Assembly: GCA_036375895.1 (NCBI GenBank)
Contig: DASVBJ010000018.1
Location: 1 to 20,329 of the forward strand
Direction of reading: 5' to 3'
From: DASVBJ01 sp036375895
GTDB lineage: Bacteria; Actinomycetota; Actinomycetes; JACCUZ01
Length of the DNA: 20,329 nt
The translations under genes were made by a program, and so were the position numbers. Within the stretch, counting starts at the first letter, position 1. Each line of letters opens with the position of its first letter. Below are positions 13,633-19,894 of the stretch, piece after piece. A model generated the notes under the pieces. The model was given only the letters and a program-made list of their open reading frames with translations, searched no databases and had not been told where the DNA came from.

Positions 13633-14312
13633 AGCGGCCACACCTCCATCCGGTGAGCGGCGTCCCAGAACATCCACTCGTAGCGGGAGGCCGTGGCGTA
13701 GTGCTCGACCATGCGGGCGCGCTCCAGGGCAGACACGTCGTCACCGAGCCGGTCGGTCAGGTCGAGAACGGGTCGCACGACCGCGGCGAACTCCTCGCCG
13801 CCGTAGGTCGCGATCCAGCGGGCGTACAGCGGGTCGGGCGACGACCGCGCGAGCAGCGCCTTGCCGACCTCCCAGTAGATCCAGTAGCAGGGCAGCACCG
13901 CCGCCACGCCTTCGGCGAAGGACCCGCCCTGGGTGACGGCGAGCAGGTAGCTCGTGTAGGCGACGGTCGTGGGCGCGGGGCCGGGCAGCCGACCGGCCGC
14001 CAGGCCCAGCTCGGCGAGGAAGCCCTCGTGCAGCGCCTGCTCGACGGCGATCGCGTTGGCTGCGTGAGCGGCGAACATCGCCGTCGTGGCCTCGTCGGGG
14101 GCGCGTCCGGCGAGCGTGCTCAGCGCCCTGGCGTACCGGCGCAGGTAGTGGGCGTCCTGCACGACGTAGTGGGCGAACCGCTCACGGTCCAGCTCGCCGG
14201 TGGCGAGCCCGGCCAGGAACGGGTGGTCGAGGATGGCGCCGAAGACGCCTTCGCAGCCCGCCCACAGCTGCGTGGTCAGAGGGGTCGTCGTCGCGGTGCC
14301 GGTGGAGCTCAT
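13629..14312 (-). CDS. tenA: Aminopyrimidine aminohydrolase TenA (thiaminase II)
   Basis: 227 aa, all-helical TenA fold. TenA converts aminopyrimidine products of degraded thiamine to HMP, which ThiD then uses. The catalytic Cys is in LPCYWIYWEVG (Cys142) and the conserved C-terminal Glu is in YEWMFWDAAH (Glu212). HYVVQDAHYLRRYARAL (48-64) carries the pyrimidine-binding Asp53 and Tyr residues. The presence of the active Cys places it in the TenA_C class. The ATG overlaps the thiG stop (ATGA) and the gene's stop overlaps the thiD start, so it lies translationally coupled in the middle of the riboswitch-controlled operon. Confidence 0.95.
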   Translation of the reverse strand: MSSTGTATTTPLTTQLWAGCEGVFGAILDHPFLAGLATGELDRERFAHYVVQDAHYLRRYARALSTLAGRAPDEATTAMFAAHAANAIAVEQALHEGFLAELGLAAGRLPGPAPTTVAYTSYLLAVTQGGSFAEGVAAVLPCYWIYWEVGKALLARSSPDPLYARWIATYGGEEFAAVVRPVLDLTDRLGDDVSALERARMVEHYATASRYEWMFWDAAHRMEVWPL

Positions 14313-15112
14313 GCGCCGGACCCCCGGTCGTCTCCGGCGCCCAGGTCCGCTCGCCCGGTCGTCGGCGACGACGCGACGGCGTGGTGGCGGCGCGGGATGC
14401 GGCCGCCCAGTCGGGCGAGCCGACCGGCGGTGACGGCGTTGCGCATCGCCTCGGCCATGAGCACGGGGGACTGCGCGCGCGTGACGGCGGAGGCGAGCAG
14501 GACGGCGTCGCAGCCGAGCTCCATCGCCAGCGCCGCGTCCGATGCGGTGCCGATGCCCGCATCCAGGACCACTGGCACCGTGGACTCCTGCGCGATCATG
14601 GCGATGTTGTGCGGGTTGCAGATGCCGAGCCCGGTGCCGATCGGTGCGCCGAGCGGCATCACCGCGGCGCAGCCGATCTGCTCGAGCCGAAGCGCGAGCA
14701 CCGGGTCGTCGGTGGTGTAGGGCAGCACGACGAAGCCATCGGCGACGAGCTGCTCGGCCGCGTCGAGCAGCTCGACCGGGTCCGGCAGGAGGGTGCGCTC
14801 GTCGGCCACCACCTCGAGCTTGACCCAGGACGTGCCCAGCGCCTCCCGGGCCAGCCGCGCCGTCAGGACCGCTTCACCCGCGGTGCGGCAGCCGGCGGTG
14901 TTCGGCAGCACCCGGATGTCGTGCCGGCGCAGCACGTCGAGCAGCGACCCCTTGACGGACGGGTCCACCCGTCGCATCGCGACGGTCGTCAGCTCGGTGC
15001 CGGACGCGACCAGCGCCTGCTCGAGCAGGTCGAGGCTGCCCGCCCCACCGGTGCCCATGATGAGGCGCGAGCCGAAGGTCTCTCCGGCGATCATCAGCGG
15101 GTCGTCTGCCAC
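14309..15112 (-). CDS. thiG: Thiazole synthase
   Basis: 267 aa TIM-barrel enzyme that makes the thiazole phosphate from deoxyxylulose phosphate, dehydroglycine and ThiS-thiocarboxylate. The Schiff-base Lys is in SWVKLEV (Lys98). Other hallmarks are TTVAMRRVD (42-50), LPNTAGCRTAGEAV (69-82), GAPIGTGLGICNP and VPVVLDAGIGTASDAALAMELG. The final ~25 residues (HAVASSPTTGRADLGAGDDRGSGA) look unstructured and low in complexity, a tail created where the frame runs into the tenA start. The GTG start is one base after the thiS TGA. The iminoacetate source here should be glycine oxidation by ThiO rather than ThiH, since thiO is in the operon. Confidence 0.96.
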   Translation of the reverse strand: MADDPLMIAGETFGSRLIMGTGGAGSLDLLEQALVASGTELTTVAMRRVDPSVKGSLLDVLRRHDIRVLPNTAGCRTAGEAVLTARLAREALGTSWVKLEVVADERTLLPDPVELLDAAEQLVADGFVVLPYTTDDPVLALRLEQIGCAAVMPLGAPIGTGLGICNPHNIAMIAQESTVPVVLDAGIGTASDAALAMELGCDAVLLASAVTRAQSPVLMAEAMRNAVTAGRLARLGGRIPRRHHAVASSPTTGRADLGAGDDRGSGA

Positions 15113-15113
15113 G

Positions 15114-15314
15114 TCAGCCTCCCTGCACAGCGGTGAGCACCTCGACCCGGTCGCCGTCGGCGAGCTCGGTGGTCGACCAGGCGCCGCGGGGCACCACGGC
15201 GTCGTTGACCGCGACGGCCACGCCGGCGGTCTGCTCGGTGAACGTCGTCACCAGCCGCGCGACGGTCTGGCCGCGTGGCAGGTCGTGCGGCTCGCCGTTG
15301 ACGGTCACGGTCAC
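15114..15314 (-). CDS. thiS: Sulfur carrier protein ThiS
   Basis: 66 aa beta-grasp sulfur carrier ending in AVQGG, the Gly-Gly that becomes the thiocarboxylate donating sulfur to ThiG. The body VTVTVNGEPHDLPRGQTVAR and GVAVAVNDAVVPRGAW, then LADGDRVEVLTAVQGG, is a textbook ThiS. The GTG at 15314 overlaps the thiO stop by 4 nt; a second GTG two codons later is also possible. The thiG GTG follows its TGA after one base. The adenylating enzyme ThiF is not in the window and is expected elsewhere, or replaced by a MoeZ-like E1. Confidence 0.95.
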   Translation of the reverse strand: MTVTVNGEPHDLPRGQTVARLVTTFTEQTAGVAVAVNDAVVPRGAWSTTELADGDRVEVLTAVQGG

Positions 15315-16483
15315 GTGCGGGCACCTCCCGAGGTGGTTCGTGCGGCGAAACGGAGCGGGGTGAAGGGCGCCATCACCTCGGGCAGCGTCCCCTCGGCGAG
15401 CAGGGCCGCCACCGCGTCCGCGGTCACCGGGGTGAGCAGGATCCCGTTGCGGTAGTGCCCGGTGGCCAGCACCAGCCCGGGCAGCTCGGTGGGGCCCACC
15501 AGCGGCGCGTTGTCCGGCGAGCCCGGTCGCAGTCCTGCCCGCGCCTCGACCAGGGGAAGCTCGGACACGGCCGGGACGAGCGCATGCGCATCGCGCAACA
15601 GCTCGTAGACACCGCCGGCGGTCACCTGGTCGTCGTACCCGAGCTCTTCCTGGGTCGCGCCGACGACGAGCTCGCCGTGCTCCCGGGGCACCAGGTAGAC
15701 GGGCGACCCGTGGACGGTGCCGCGCACGGTCCGCGACAGCAACGGCCGGTACGCCGGGGGGACCCGCAGCCGGAGGATCTGCCCCTTGACCGGCCGCACC
15801 GGGGGCAGCAGGTCCTCGGGCAACCCCATGATCCCGGCGGAGCGGGCACCGGCGGCGAGCACCACGGTGCCCGCGTCGAGCGTCGCGCCGTCGTCGATGC
15901 GCACGCCGGTCACGGCACCGCCCCGCAGGCACACCTCCGTGACCGTGCTACGGACGACCGTGGCGCCGCTGCGCTCCGCGGCGGCGAGCAGGGCGTCAGT
16001 CATCAACCGGTTGTCGACCTGGTGGTCGCCGGCGACCAGCAACCCGCCCTGCACCGAGGGGGCGAGCAGTGGCTCGAGGCGACGACACTCCCTGCCGCTC
16101 AGGCTCTCGGAGGCCAGCCCCAGCCGGTGCTGGAACGCGTGCAGGTCGTCCAGCACCGCGCGGTCACCGGCGTCGAGGGCGACGGCCAGCGTGCCGCAGG
16201 TCCGGAAGCCGGCCGGCAGGCCGCTCGCCTGCTCGAGCTCCGCGACGAACGTGGGGTAGCGCGCGGCGGCGGCCAGGTTGAGCCGCAACAGCAGCTCCTC
16301 GCCGTAGTGCGCCTCGGTGACCGGTGCGAGCATGCCGGCCGCGGCGTACGACGCGCCGAGCCGGGGCGTCGGGTCGACGACGGCGACGGCCAGCCCGCGT
16401 TCCGCGGCCTTCCACCCACAGGCCAGCCCGATCGCCCCCGCGCCGACGACGACCACGTCGTACGCCGTGGTGGCGGGGTTCAT
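15311..16483 (-). CDS. thiO: Glycine oxidase ThiO
   Basis: 390 aa FAD-dependent amine oxidase of the DAO family. It oxidises glycine to iminoglycine (dehydroglycine) for ThiG in aerobic organisms. The FAD-binding start is YDVVVVGAGAIGLACGWKAAERG (8-30), followed by VVDPTPRLGASYAAAGMLAP. Middle and C-terminal family blocks include DHQVDNR, RPVKGQILRLR, YLVPREHGELVVGATQEELG and ATGHYRNGILLTPVTAD. The ATG at 16483 is preceded by GAAGGGAG about 8 nt upstream; that Shine-Dalgarno sequence is also the conserved 3' end of the TPP aptamer. First gene of the thiOSG-tenA-thiD operon. Confidence 0.95.
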   Translation of the reverse strand: MNPATTAYDVVVVGAGAIGLACGWKAAERGLAVAVVDPTPRLGASYAAAGMLAPVTEAHYGEELLLRLNLAAAARYPTFVAELEQASGLPAGFRTCGTLAVALDAGDRAVLDDLHAFQHRLGLASESLSGRECRRLEPLLAPSVQGGLLVAGDHQVDNRLMTDALLAAAERSGATVVRSTVTEVCLRGGAVTGVRIDDGATLDAGTVVLAAGARSAGIMGLPEDLLPPVRPVKGQILRLRVPPAYRPLLSRTVRGTVHGSPVYLVPREHGELVVGATQEELGYDDQVTAGGVYELLRDAHALVPAVSELPLVEARAGLRPGSPDNAPLVGPTELPGLVLATGHYRNGILLTPVTADAVAALLAEGTLPEVMAPFTPLRFAARTTSGGART

Positions 16484-16490
16484 GAGCGCG

Positions 16491-16578
16491 ACTCCCTTCG
16501 CCGGCATGACCCGGATCAGGTTCGACGGTCGGCGGCTGCTCCGCCCTCTCAGCCCGGTCCGCCGGGCTCCCGTGTACC
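16491..16578 (-). promoter_or_regulatory. TPP riboswitch (THI element) of the thiO operon
   Basis: The reverse-strand leader contains the hallmark sequences in order: the 5' ACACGGGAGCCCGG segment, CTGAGA (16547-16552) with GGGCTGAGAGGG, GAACCTGATCCGGGTCATGC (ACCTGATC at 16514-16521), and the terminal CCGGCGAAGGGAG. The last motif overlaps the thiO Shine-Dalgarno sequence, and no terminator hairpin or U tract follows, so ligand-dependent block of translation initiation is the likely mechanism. It covers nearly the whole 5' leader. Confidence 0.93.
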
Positions 16579-16583
16579 TGGCC

Positions 16584-16589
16584 AGGATA
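16584..16589 (-). promoter_or_regulatory. Putative -10 element of the thiO operon
   Basis: The reverse strand reads TATCCT, 5 nt before the first aptamer bases, so transcription would start at or next to the riboswitch 5' end. TTTCAG lies 17 nt further upstream as a poor -35. Confidence 0.5.
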
Positions 16590-16624
16590 GACCAGCCGGT
16601 GAGGGCCTGAAAGGCTGTCTGCCC

Positions 16625-17278
16625 GTGACCGGACCGAGCGACCTGAGAAGTCGGCTGGCCGACGCCCGCCTCTACCTGTGCACGGATGCACGTGAGCGCC
16701 AGGGCGACCTCGAGGACTTCCTGGACGCGGCCCTGGGCGGCGGCGTGGACATCGTCCAGCTGCGTCAGAAGGGCCTCGAGGCACGCCAGGAGATGGCCTA
16801 CCTGGAGGTCTTCGCCACCGTCGCCCGGCGGCACGGGGCGCTGTTCGCGGTCAACGACCGGGCCGACATCGCCGCTGCCGTGGGCGCCGACGTGCTGCAC
16901 CTCGGCCAGGACGATCTTCCGGTGGAGGCCGCCCGCGAGATCGTCGGTGACGAGGTGCTCCTCGGGCTCTCCACGCACACGCACGAACAGGTCGACGCGG
17001 CGGCCGGGCGGACCGGTGTCGACTACTTCTGTGTGGGACCGACGTGGCCCACGCCGACCAAGCCGGGGCGCCCGGCACCCGGGCTCGAGCTGACGCGGTA
17101 CGCCGCGCGCACGGTGCCCGGGCGCCCGTGGTTCGCGATCGGCGGCATCGACCGCACGACGATCGAAGAGGTGCTCGGGGCCGGTGCACGGCGGGCCGTG
17201 GTCGTCCGGGCCGTCACCGAGGCGGCCGACCCGGGTGCGGCCGCCGCGGAGCTGGCCCGGCGCCTGCGCGGCGCGTGA
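16625..17278 (+). CDS. thiE: Thiamine-phosphate synthase
   Basis: 217 aa TIM barrel that joins HMP-PP and thiazole phosphate to make thiamine phosphate. Motifs: QLRQKG (45-50), FAVNDRADIA (74-83), LHLGQDD (91-97), LGLSTHTHEQV (113-123), the substrate loop GPTWPTPTKPG (138-148) and AIGGID (171-176). The GTG at 16625 has no Shine-Dalgarno sequence; AAGGCT 8 nt upstream is a weak -10 for a leaderless start. It diverges from thiO across only about 140 bp, nearly all of which is the thiO riboswitch on the other strand, and has no room for its own TPP aptamer. It ends 3 bp from the convergent cytX stop. Confidence 0.95.
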   Translation: MTGPSDLRSRLADARLYLCTDARERQGDLEDFLDAALGGGVDIVQLRQKGLEARQEMAYLEVFATVARRHGALFAVNDRADIAAAVGADVLHLGQDDLPVEAAREIVGDEVLLGLSTHTHEQVDAAAGRTGVDYFCVGPTWPTPTKPGRPAPGLELTRYAARTVPGRPWFAIGGIDRTTIEEVLGAGARRAVVVRAVTEAADPGAAAAELARRLRGA

Positions 17279-17281
17279 CGA

Positions 17282-18634
17282 TCAGGCCATCGACCGCCGG
17301 CGGCGGGCGGCACCGAGCACGGCCATCGCGGCGGCGGCCACCGCGAACGAGGTGAACGACGCGCCCATCCAGGCCGGCGGGGTGACGCCGAGCGCATCCC
17401 GCACCGAGGTCCACGGCCTCGCCCACATCTGCACGCCGCCGGGGTTGATCAGCTGGTAGGTGACGAATCCCAGCACCCAGGCGAGGACCGGCGCGAGGCG
17501 CGTCGGCGACTCCGCGGACAGGTCCCACTGCCCCCGGCTGACGAGGAAGAAGTCCACGATGACGACGGCGAACAGCGGCACGAACACCGAGCCGATGAGG
17601 AACAGGAAGTTCTGGTAGCCGGCGATGTCCAGGCCGAGGGCCAGCAGCGTGGCGGTCGCGCCGATGCCGACGCTGACGACCCGGCGGTCCACCCGGGGGA
17701 GCAGGTTCTGCACCGACATCGTGGTGGAGTAGACGTTGGCGTACGCCTCGTCGACCTCGTCCACGGCGAGCACGAGCAGGGCGACCGCCCCCGCGGGCAC
17801 GGCCAGCAGGGCGGCGATCACGTCGCCGCCGACGTCGACGATGCGGGCGAAGGCCAGCACTCCGAGGGTGAGGTAGAAGGCGCTCGCCAGACCGAAGCCG
17901 ACGAAGGCGCCGGTGAACGCGGCACGTGAGGACCGGGAGTGCCGGCTGTAGTCCGCGGCCAGCGGGGCGAAGGAGACACCACCGGCCGCGAGGGCGACGT
18001 CGACGGCCAGCATCCAGCCGTGCCAGCCGCCGGTCGTCGGGTGCGGCGCCGGCTCACGCAGCAGCGACACCAACAGGTACGCCGAGGCCAGCACGACCAG
18101 CCAGACGACCACCTTGCGCAGCGCGCGGACCGACCCCAGCGGCTTGACCGCCATGGTCGTCGCGACGGCGCCGGCCAGCACCACCCACAGCGGCCGGAGG
18201 CTCTCCGTTGTCAGCTTGCTCGCCGCCTCGGCGATGACGACGACCTCGAAGGTCGCCCAGCCGACGTTCTGCAGCACGTTGAGCACGGTGGGGGCGAGCG
18301 ACCCGCGCCGCCCGAGCAGCCCCCGCATGAGGACCATCGCGGGAGCGCCGGTCCGGGCGCCGGGGACCGCCGCGAGCCCGAGGATCGCGCTGCCGAGCAC
18401 GACCCCCACGGCCAGCGCGGTGAAGGCTGCCGGCAGGCTCATCGGCGTGCCCGTCGGGGCCAGCACGAAGGCCGCGGTGACGGGGCCGAACAGGCTGACG
18501 CCCAGGTTTCCCCACAGCGTCACCTGGTCGAGCAGACCCAGCGGTCGCGGCGGGTCGAGGTCGAGGACGAGCGGTGCCTCCTGGCGGCTGCCGACCGCCG
18601 GGGTCGTCGCCTCTTGGAGTACGGGACCGGACAT
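17282..18634 (-). CDS. cytX: CytX-like hydroxymethylpyrimidine permease (NCS1 family)
   Basis: 450 aa, about 12 transmembrane helices, of the NCS1 cytosine/purine permease family. The N-terminal motif LLDQVTLWGNLGVSLFGPVTAAFVL, GARTGAPAMVLMRGLLGRRGS, the LNVLQNVGWATFEVVVIAEA block and SFAPLAADYSRH are typical. A TPP riboswitch sits directly before the gene, and thiE and the thi operon lie beyond it, which points to the CytX subgroup that imports HMP or a related thiamine pyrimidine. The ATG at 18634 follows GGAGGAAG by about 8-10 nt. The Arg-rich tail ARRRRSMA is cytoplasmic. The gene is convergent with thiE, with stops 3 bp apart and no terminator. The substrate is inferred from regulation and context. 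Confidence 0.88.
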   Translation of the reverse strand: MSGPVLQEATTPAVGSRQEAPLVLDLDPPRPLGLLDQVTLWGNLGVSLFGPVTAAFVLAPTGTPMSLPAAFTALAVGVVLGSAILGLAAVPGARTGAPAMVLMRGLLGRRGSLAPTVLNVLQNVGWATFEVVVIAEAASKLTTESLRPLWVVLAGAVATTMAVKPLGSVRALRKVVVWLVVLASAYLLVSLLREPAPHPTTGGWHGWMLAVDVALAAGGVSFAPLAADYSRHSRSSRAAFTGAFVGFGLASAFYLTLGVLAFARIVDVGGDVIAALLAVPAGAVALLVLAVDEVDEAYANVYSTTMSVQNLLPRVDRRVVSVGIGATATLLALGLDIAGYQNFLFLIGSVFVPLFAVVIVDFFLVSRGQWDLSAESPTRLAPVLAWVLGFVTYQLINPGGVQMWARPWTSVRDALGVTPPAWMGASFTSFAVAAAAMAVLGAARRRRSMA

Positions 18635-18643
18635 GGCCGTGCT

Positions 18644-18732
18644 TCCTCCCAACGCCGGCATTACCCGGCAGGTTCAGGCGGTCGACGGCCGACCAGCCGC
18701 CCTCTCAGCCCGCTCGGTGCGAGCTCCCGCGA
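18644..18732 (-). promoter_or_regulatory. TPP riboswitch (THI element) of cytX
   Basis: A second THI element on the reverse strand: CGCGGGAGCTCG, then GGGCTGAGAGGGCGG (CTGAGA at 18703-18708), CCTGAACCTGCCGGGTAATG, and GCCGGCGTTGGGAGG. Its 3' end GGGAGG merges with the cytX Shine-Dalgarno sequence, again suggesting translational control. It is clearly related to, but not a copy of, the thiO aptamer: the stem sequences differ while the core is kept. Confidence 0.92.
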
Positions 18733-18745
18733 AACATCGGCCCGG

Positions 18746-18751
18746 ACTCTA
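18746..18751 (-). promoter_or_regulatory. Putative -10 element of cytX
   Basis: The reverse strand reads TAGAGT 13 nt before the start of the cytX TPP aptamer, placing the transcript start 5-7 nt upstream of the aptamer. No clear -35 was identified. Confidence 0.45.
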
Positions 18752-18799
18752 CTGGGCATGCGGCGCGAGGTCGATCGCCTGCCCTCTGTCCACCCGCTG

Positions 18800-18814
18800 A
18801 CAAGCCCGGGTTGT
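18800..18814. repeat. Short near-palindrome upstream of the GNAT gene
   Basis: ACAAGCCCGGGTTGT is palindromic apart from one extra G, and ends 28 bp before the GNAT start codon. It could be an operator or chance; there is no supporting regulator gene. Confidence 0.25.
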
Positions 18815-18842
18815 GAGTGACCGGCATCCGTGACGAGGGATC

Positions 18843-19424
18843 ATGGCACTCATGTCCCTGTCGACTCCCACGCTGCACACCGCTCGCCTGCGACTGCGTC
18901 CCTTCAACGACGCGGACGCGAACGCCCTCTTCGCGCTGCACAGCAGCGCCTACGTGCTGCGCTACTGGGACGCGCCGCCCTGGACCGAACGTGTGCGCGC
19001 CGAGCGGTTCATAGCGGCTTGCCGGCAGATGGCAGAGGCAGGCACCGGGGCGCGGCTGGCCGTGGACCGTGTTTCCGATGGGGCGTTCATCGGCTGGTGC
19101 AGTCTGACCCGGTGGAACCCGGACTACCGCAGCGCGTCGATGGGCTACTGCCTCGACGATGCAGCATGGGGCCACGGCTACGCGACGGAGGCCGCGCGCG
19201 CCTTGCTGCAGTGGGCATTCGACACGCTGGACCTGAATCGAGTCCAGGCCGAGACCGATACGCGCAACGCGGCATCTGCCCGCGTCCTGGAGAAGCTCGG
19301 ATTCATGCGTGAAGGGACGTTGCGGGAAGACTGCGTCGTGAATGGCGAGGTCTCGGACTCGTGGGTGTACGGGCTGATCAGGCGGGAGTGGCAGCCGTCG
19401 TTCGAGCCGGTTCCCGCCCGCTGA
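18843..19424 (+). CDS. GNAT family N-acetyltransferase (RimJ/RimL-like)
   Basis: 193 aa. It begins with the family strand TPTLHTARLRLRPFNDADANAL, has GAFIGWCSLTRW and SASMGYCLDDAAWGHGYATE, where GHGYATE is the acetyl-CoA pyrophosphate loop (R/Q-x-x-G-x-G/A class), then ALLQWAFDTLDLNRVQAETDTRN and SARVLEKLGFMREG, both strongly typical of RimJ/RimL-like acetyltransferases. Substrate could be a protein N-terminus or a small amine and cannot be read from sequence. Two in-frame ATGs (18843, 18852) are possible: GAGGGA at 18835-18840 is rather close to the first and rather far from the second. Codon use is somewhat less GC-extreme than the thiamine genes, and a mobile-element scar follows, so acquisition is possible. 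Confidence 0.88.
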   Translation: MALMSLSTPTLHTARLRLRPFNDADANALFALHSSAYVLRYWDAPPWTERVRAERFIAACRQMAEAGTGARLAVDRVSDGAFIGWCSLTRWNPDYRSASMGYCLDDAAWGHGYATEAARALLQWAFDTLDLNRVQAETDTRNAASARVLEKLGFMREGTLREDCVVNGEVSDSWVYGLIRREWQPSFEPVPAR

Positions 19425-19429
19425 GCCCT

Positions 19430-19443
19430 CCTCGCTCGCGAGG
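19430..19443 (+). terminator. Short hairpin after the GNAT gene
   Basis: CCTCGCTCGCGAGG forms a 5-6 bp GC stem with a small loop, six bases after the GNAT stop codon. There is no U tract, so its strength as a terminator is uncertain, but such hairpins are usual in high-GC genomes. Confidence 0.35.
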
Positions 19444-19489
19444 CGGCGCCCGGCCACCCGATGCTTCGGCCGCTGGTGACGCCGAGCGA

Positions 19490-19573
19490 CTCCCGGCCGC
19501 GCTTGCCCGGCGCGTTGAACACCGGCTGCAGAAGCTCCCACTGCTCGTCGGTCAGATCACCAGGGTGCGACAT
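19490..19573 (-). pseudogene. N-terminal fragment of an IS5-family (DUF4096-type) transposase
   Basis: From the ATG at 19573 the reverse strand encodes MSHPGDLTDEQWELLQPVF and then NAPGKRGRE, the characteristic first ~28 residues of IS5-type transposases (LTDxQWxLLxPLxPxPxxxGRP). After about 19490 the similarity stops and the frame runs on as antisense of the GNAT gene. No catalytic DDE domain remains, so this is an insertion-sequence remnant. Only a short stretch supports it, but the LTDEQWELLQP block is distinctive. Confidence 0.7.
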
Positions 19574-19614
19574 ACCTCGCACGGTGACGACCGCCTCGCC
19601 ACAGCAAAGCAATA

Positions 19615-19643
19615 GGCACACACCCAGCCAGGCAGTGTGTCCC
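19615..19643. repeat. Imperfect inverted repeat, possible end of the IS remnant
   Basis: GGCACACAC (19615-19623) and GTGTGTCCC (19635-19643) pair at 8 of 9 positions with an 11-nt loop. It lies 42-70 bp upstream of the transposase-fragment start on the reverse strand, near where one IS terminus should be. It may be an IS-end structure or a terminator. Confidence 0.3.
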
Positions 19644-19662
19644 ATTCCGCCATGCTCGTTTC

Positions 19663-19811
19663 AGGAGCAGATCGCCGCCTACGGGGCAGGAAACCAGGTC
19701 CACGTCGAAGATCTCGCCGCCTACCTCGCCGGCCGTGAACGCTGCGACGCGCGGGCGCGGTGGCAAGAACTCCACCCCGCCTACCAGGAGCTGGCCGCCA
19801 TTCTCGCCTAG
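19663..19811 (+). pseudogene. Orphan 3' fragment of an unidentified gene
   Basis: A plus-strand frame from about 19663 to the TAG at 19809-19811 reads like real protein: FQEQIAAYGAGNQVHVEDL, AAYLAGRERCDARARW, then QELHPAYQELAAILA. Upstream of it the same frame is not protein-like, and no start codon with a ribosome site is seen. It looks like the last ~49 codons of a gene whose 5' part was lost, probably with the neighbouring IS insertion or deletion. I do not recognise the family. Together with the transposase fragment it accounts for the otherwise gene-free stretch 19425-19880. Confidence 0.45.
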
Positions 19812-19880
19812 CACGACTGCAGATCTGCCGCGTGAGGCTCCAGGCGGACTCGGACGACGCCGAATAGGGACACGCGCAGT

Positions 19881-19886
19881 TAGTGT
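19881..19886 (+). promoter_or_regulatory. Putative -10 element of a leaderless transcript
   Basis: TAGTGT is followed by 8 nt and the GTG at 19895. There is no Shine-Dalgarno sequence before that GTG. It lies just beyond the pseudogene region, giving the next gene its own promoter. Confidence 0.45.
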
Positions 19887-19894
19887 CCTGTCTC

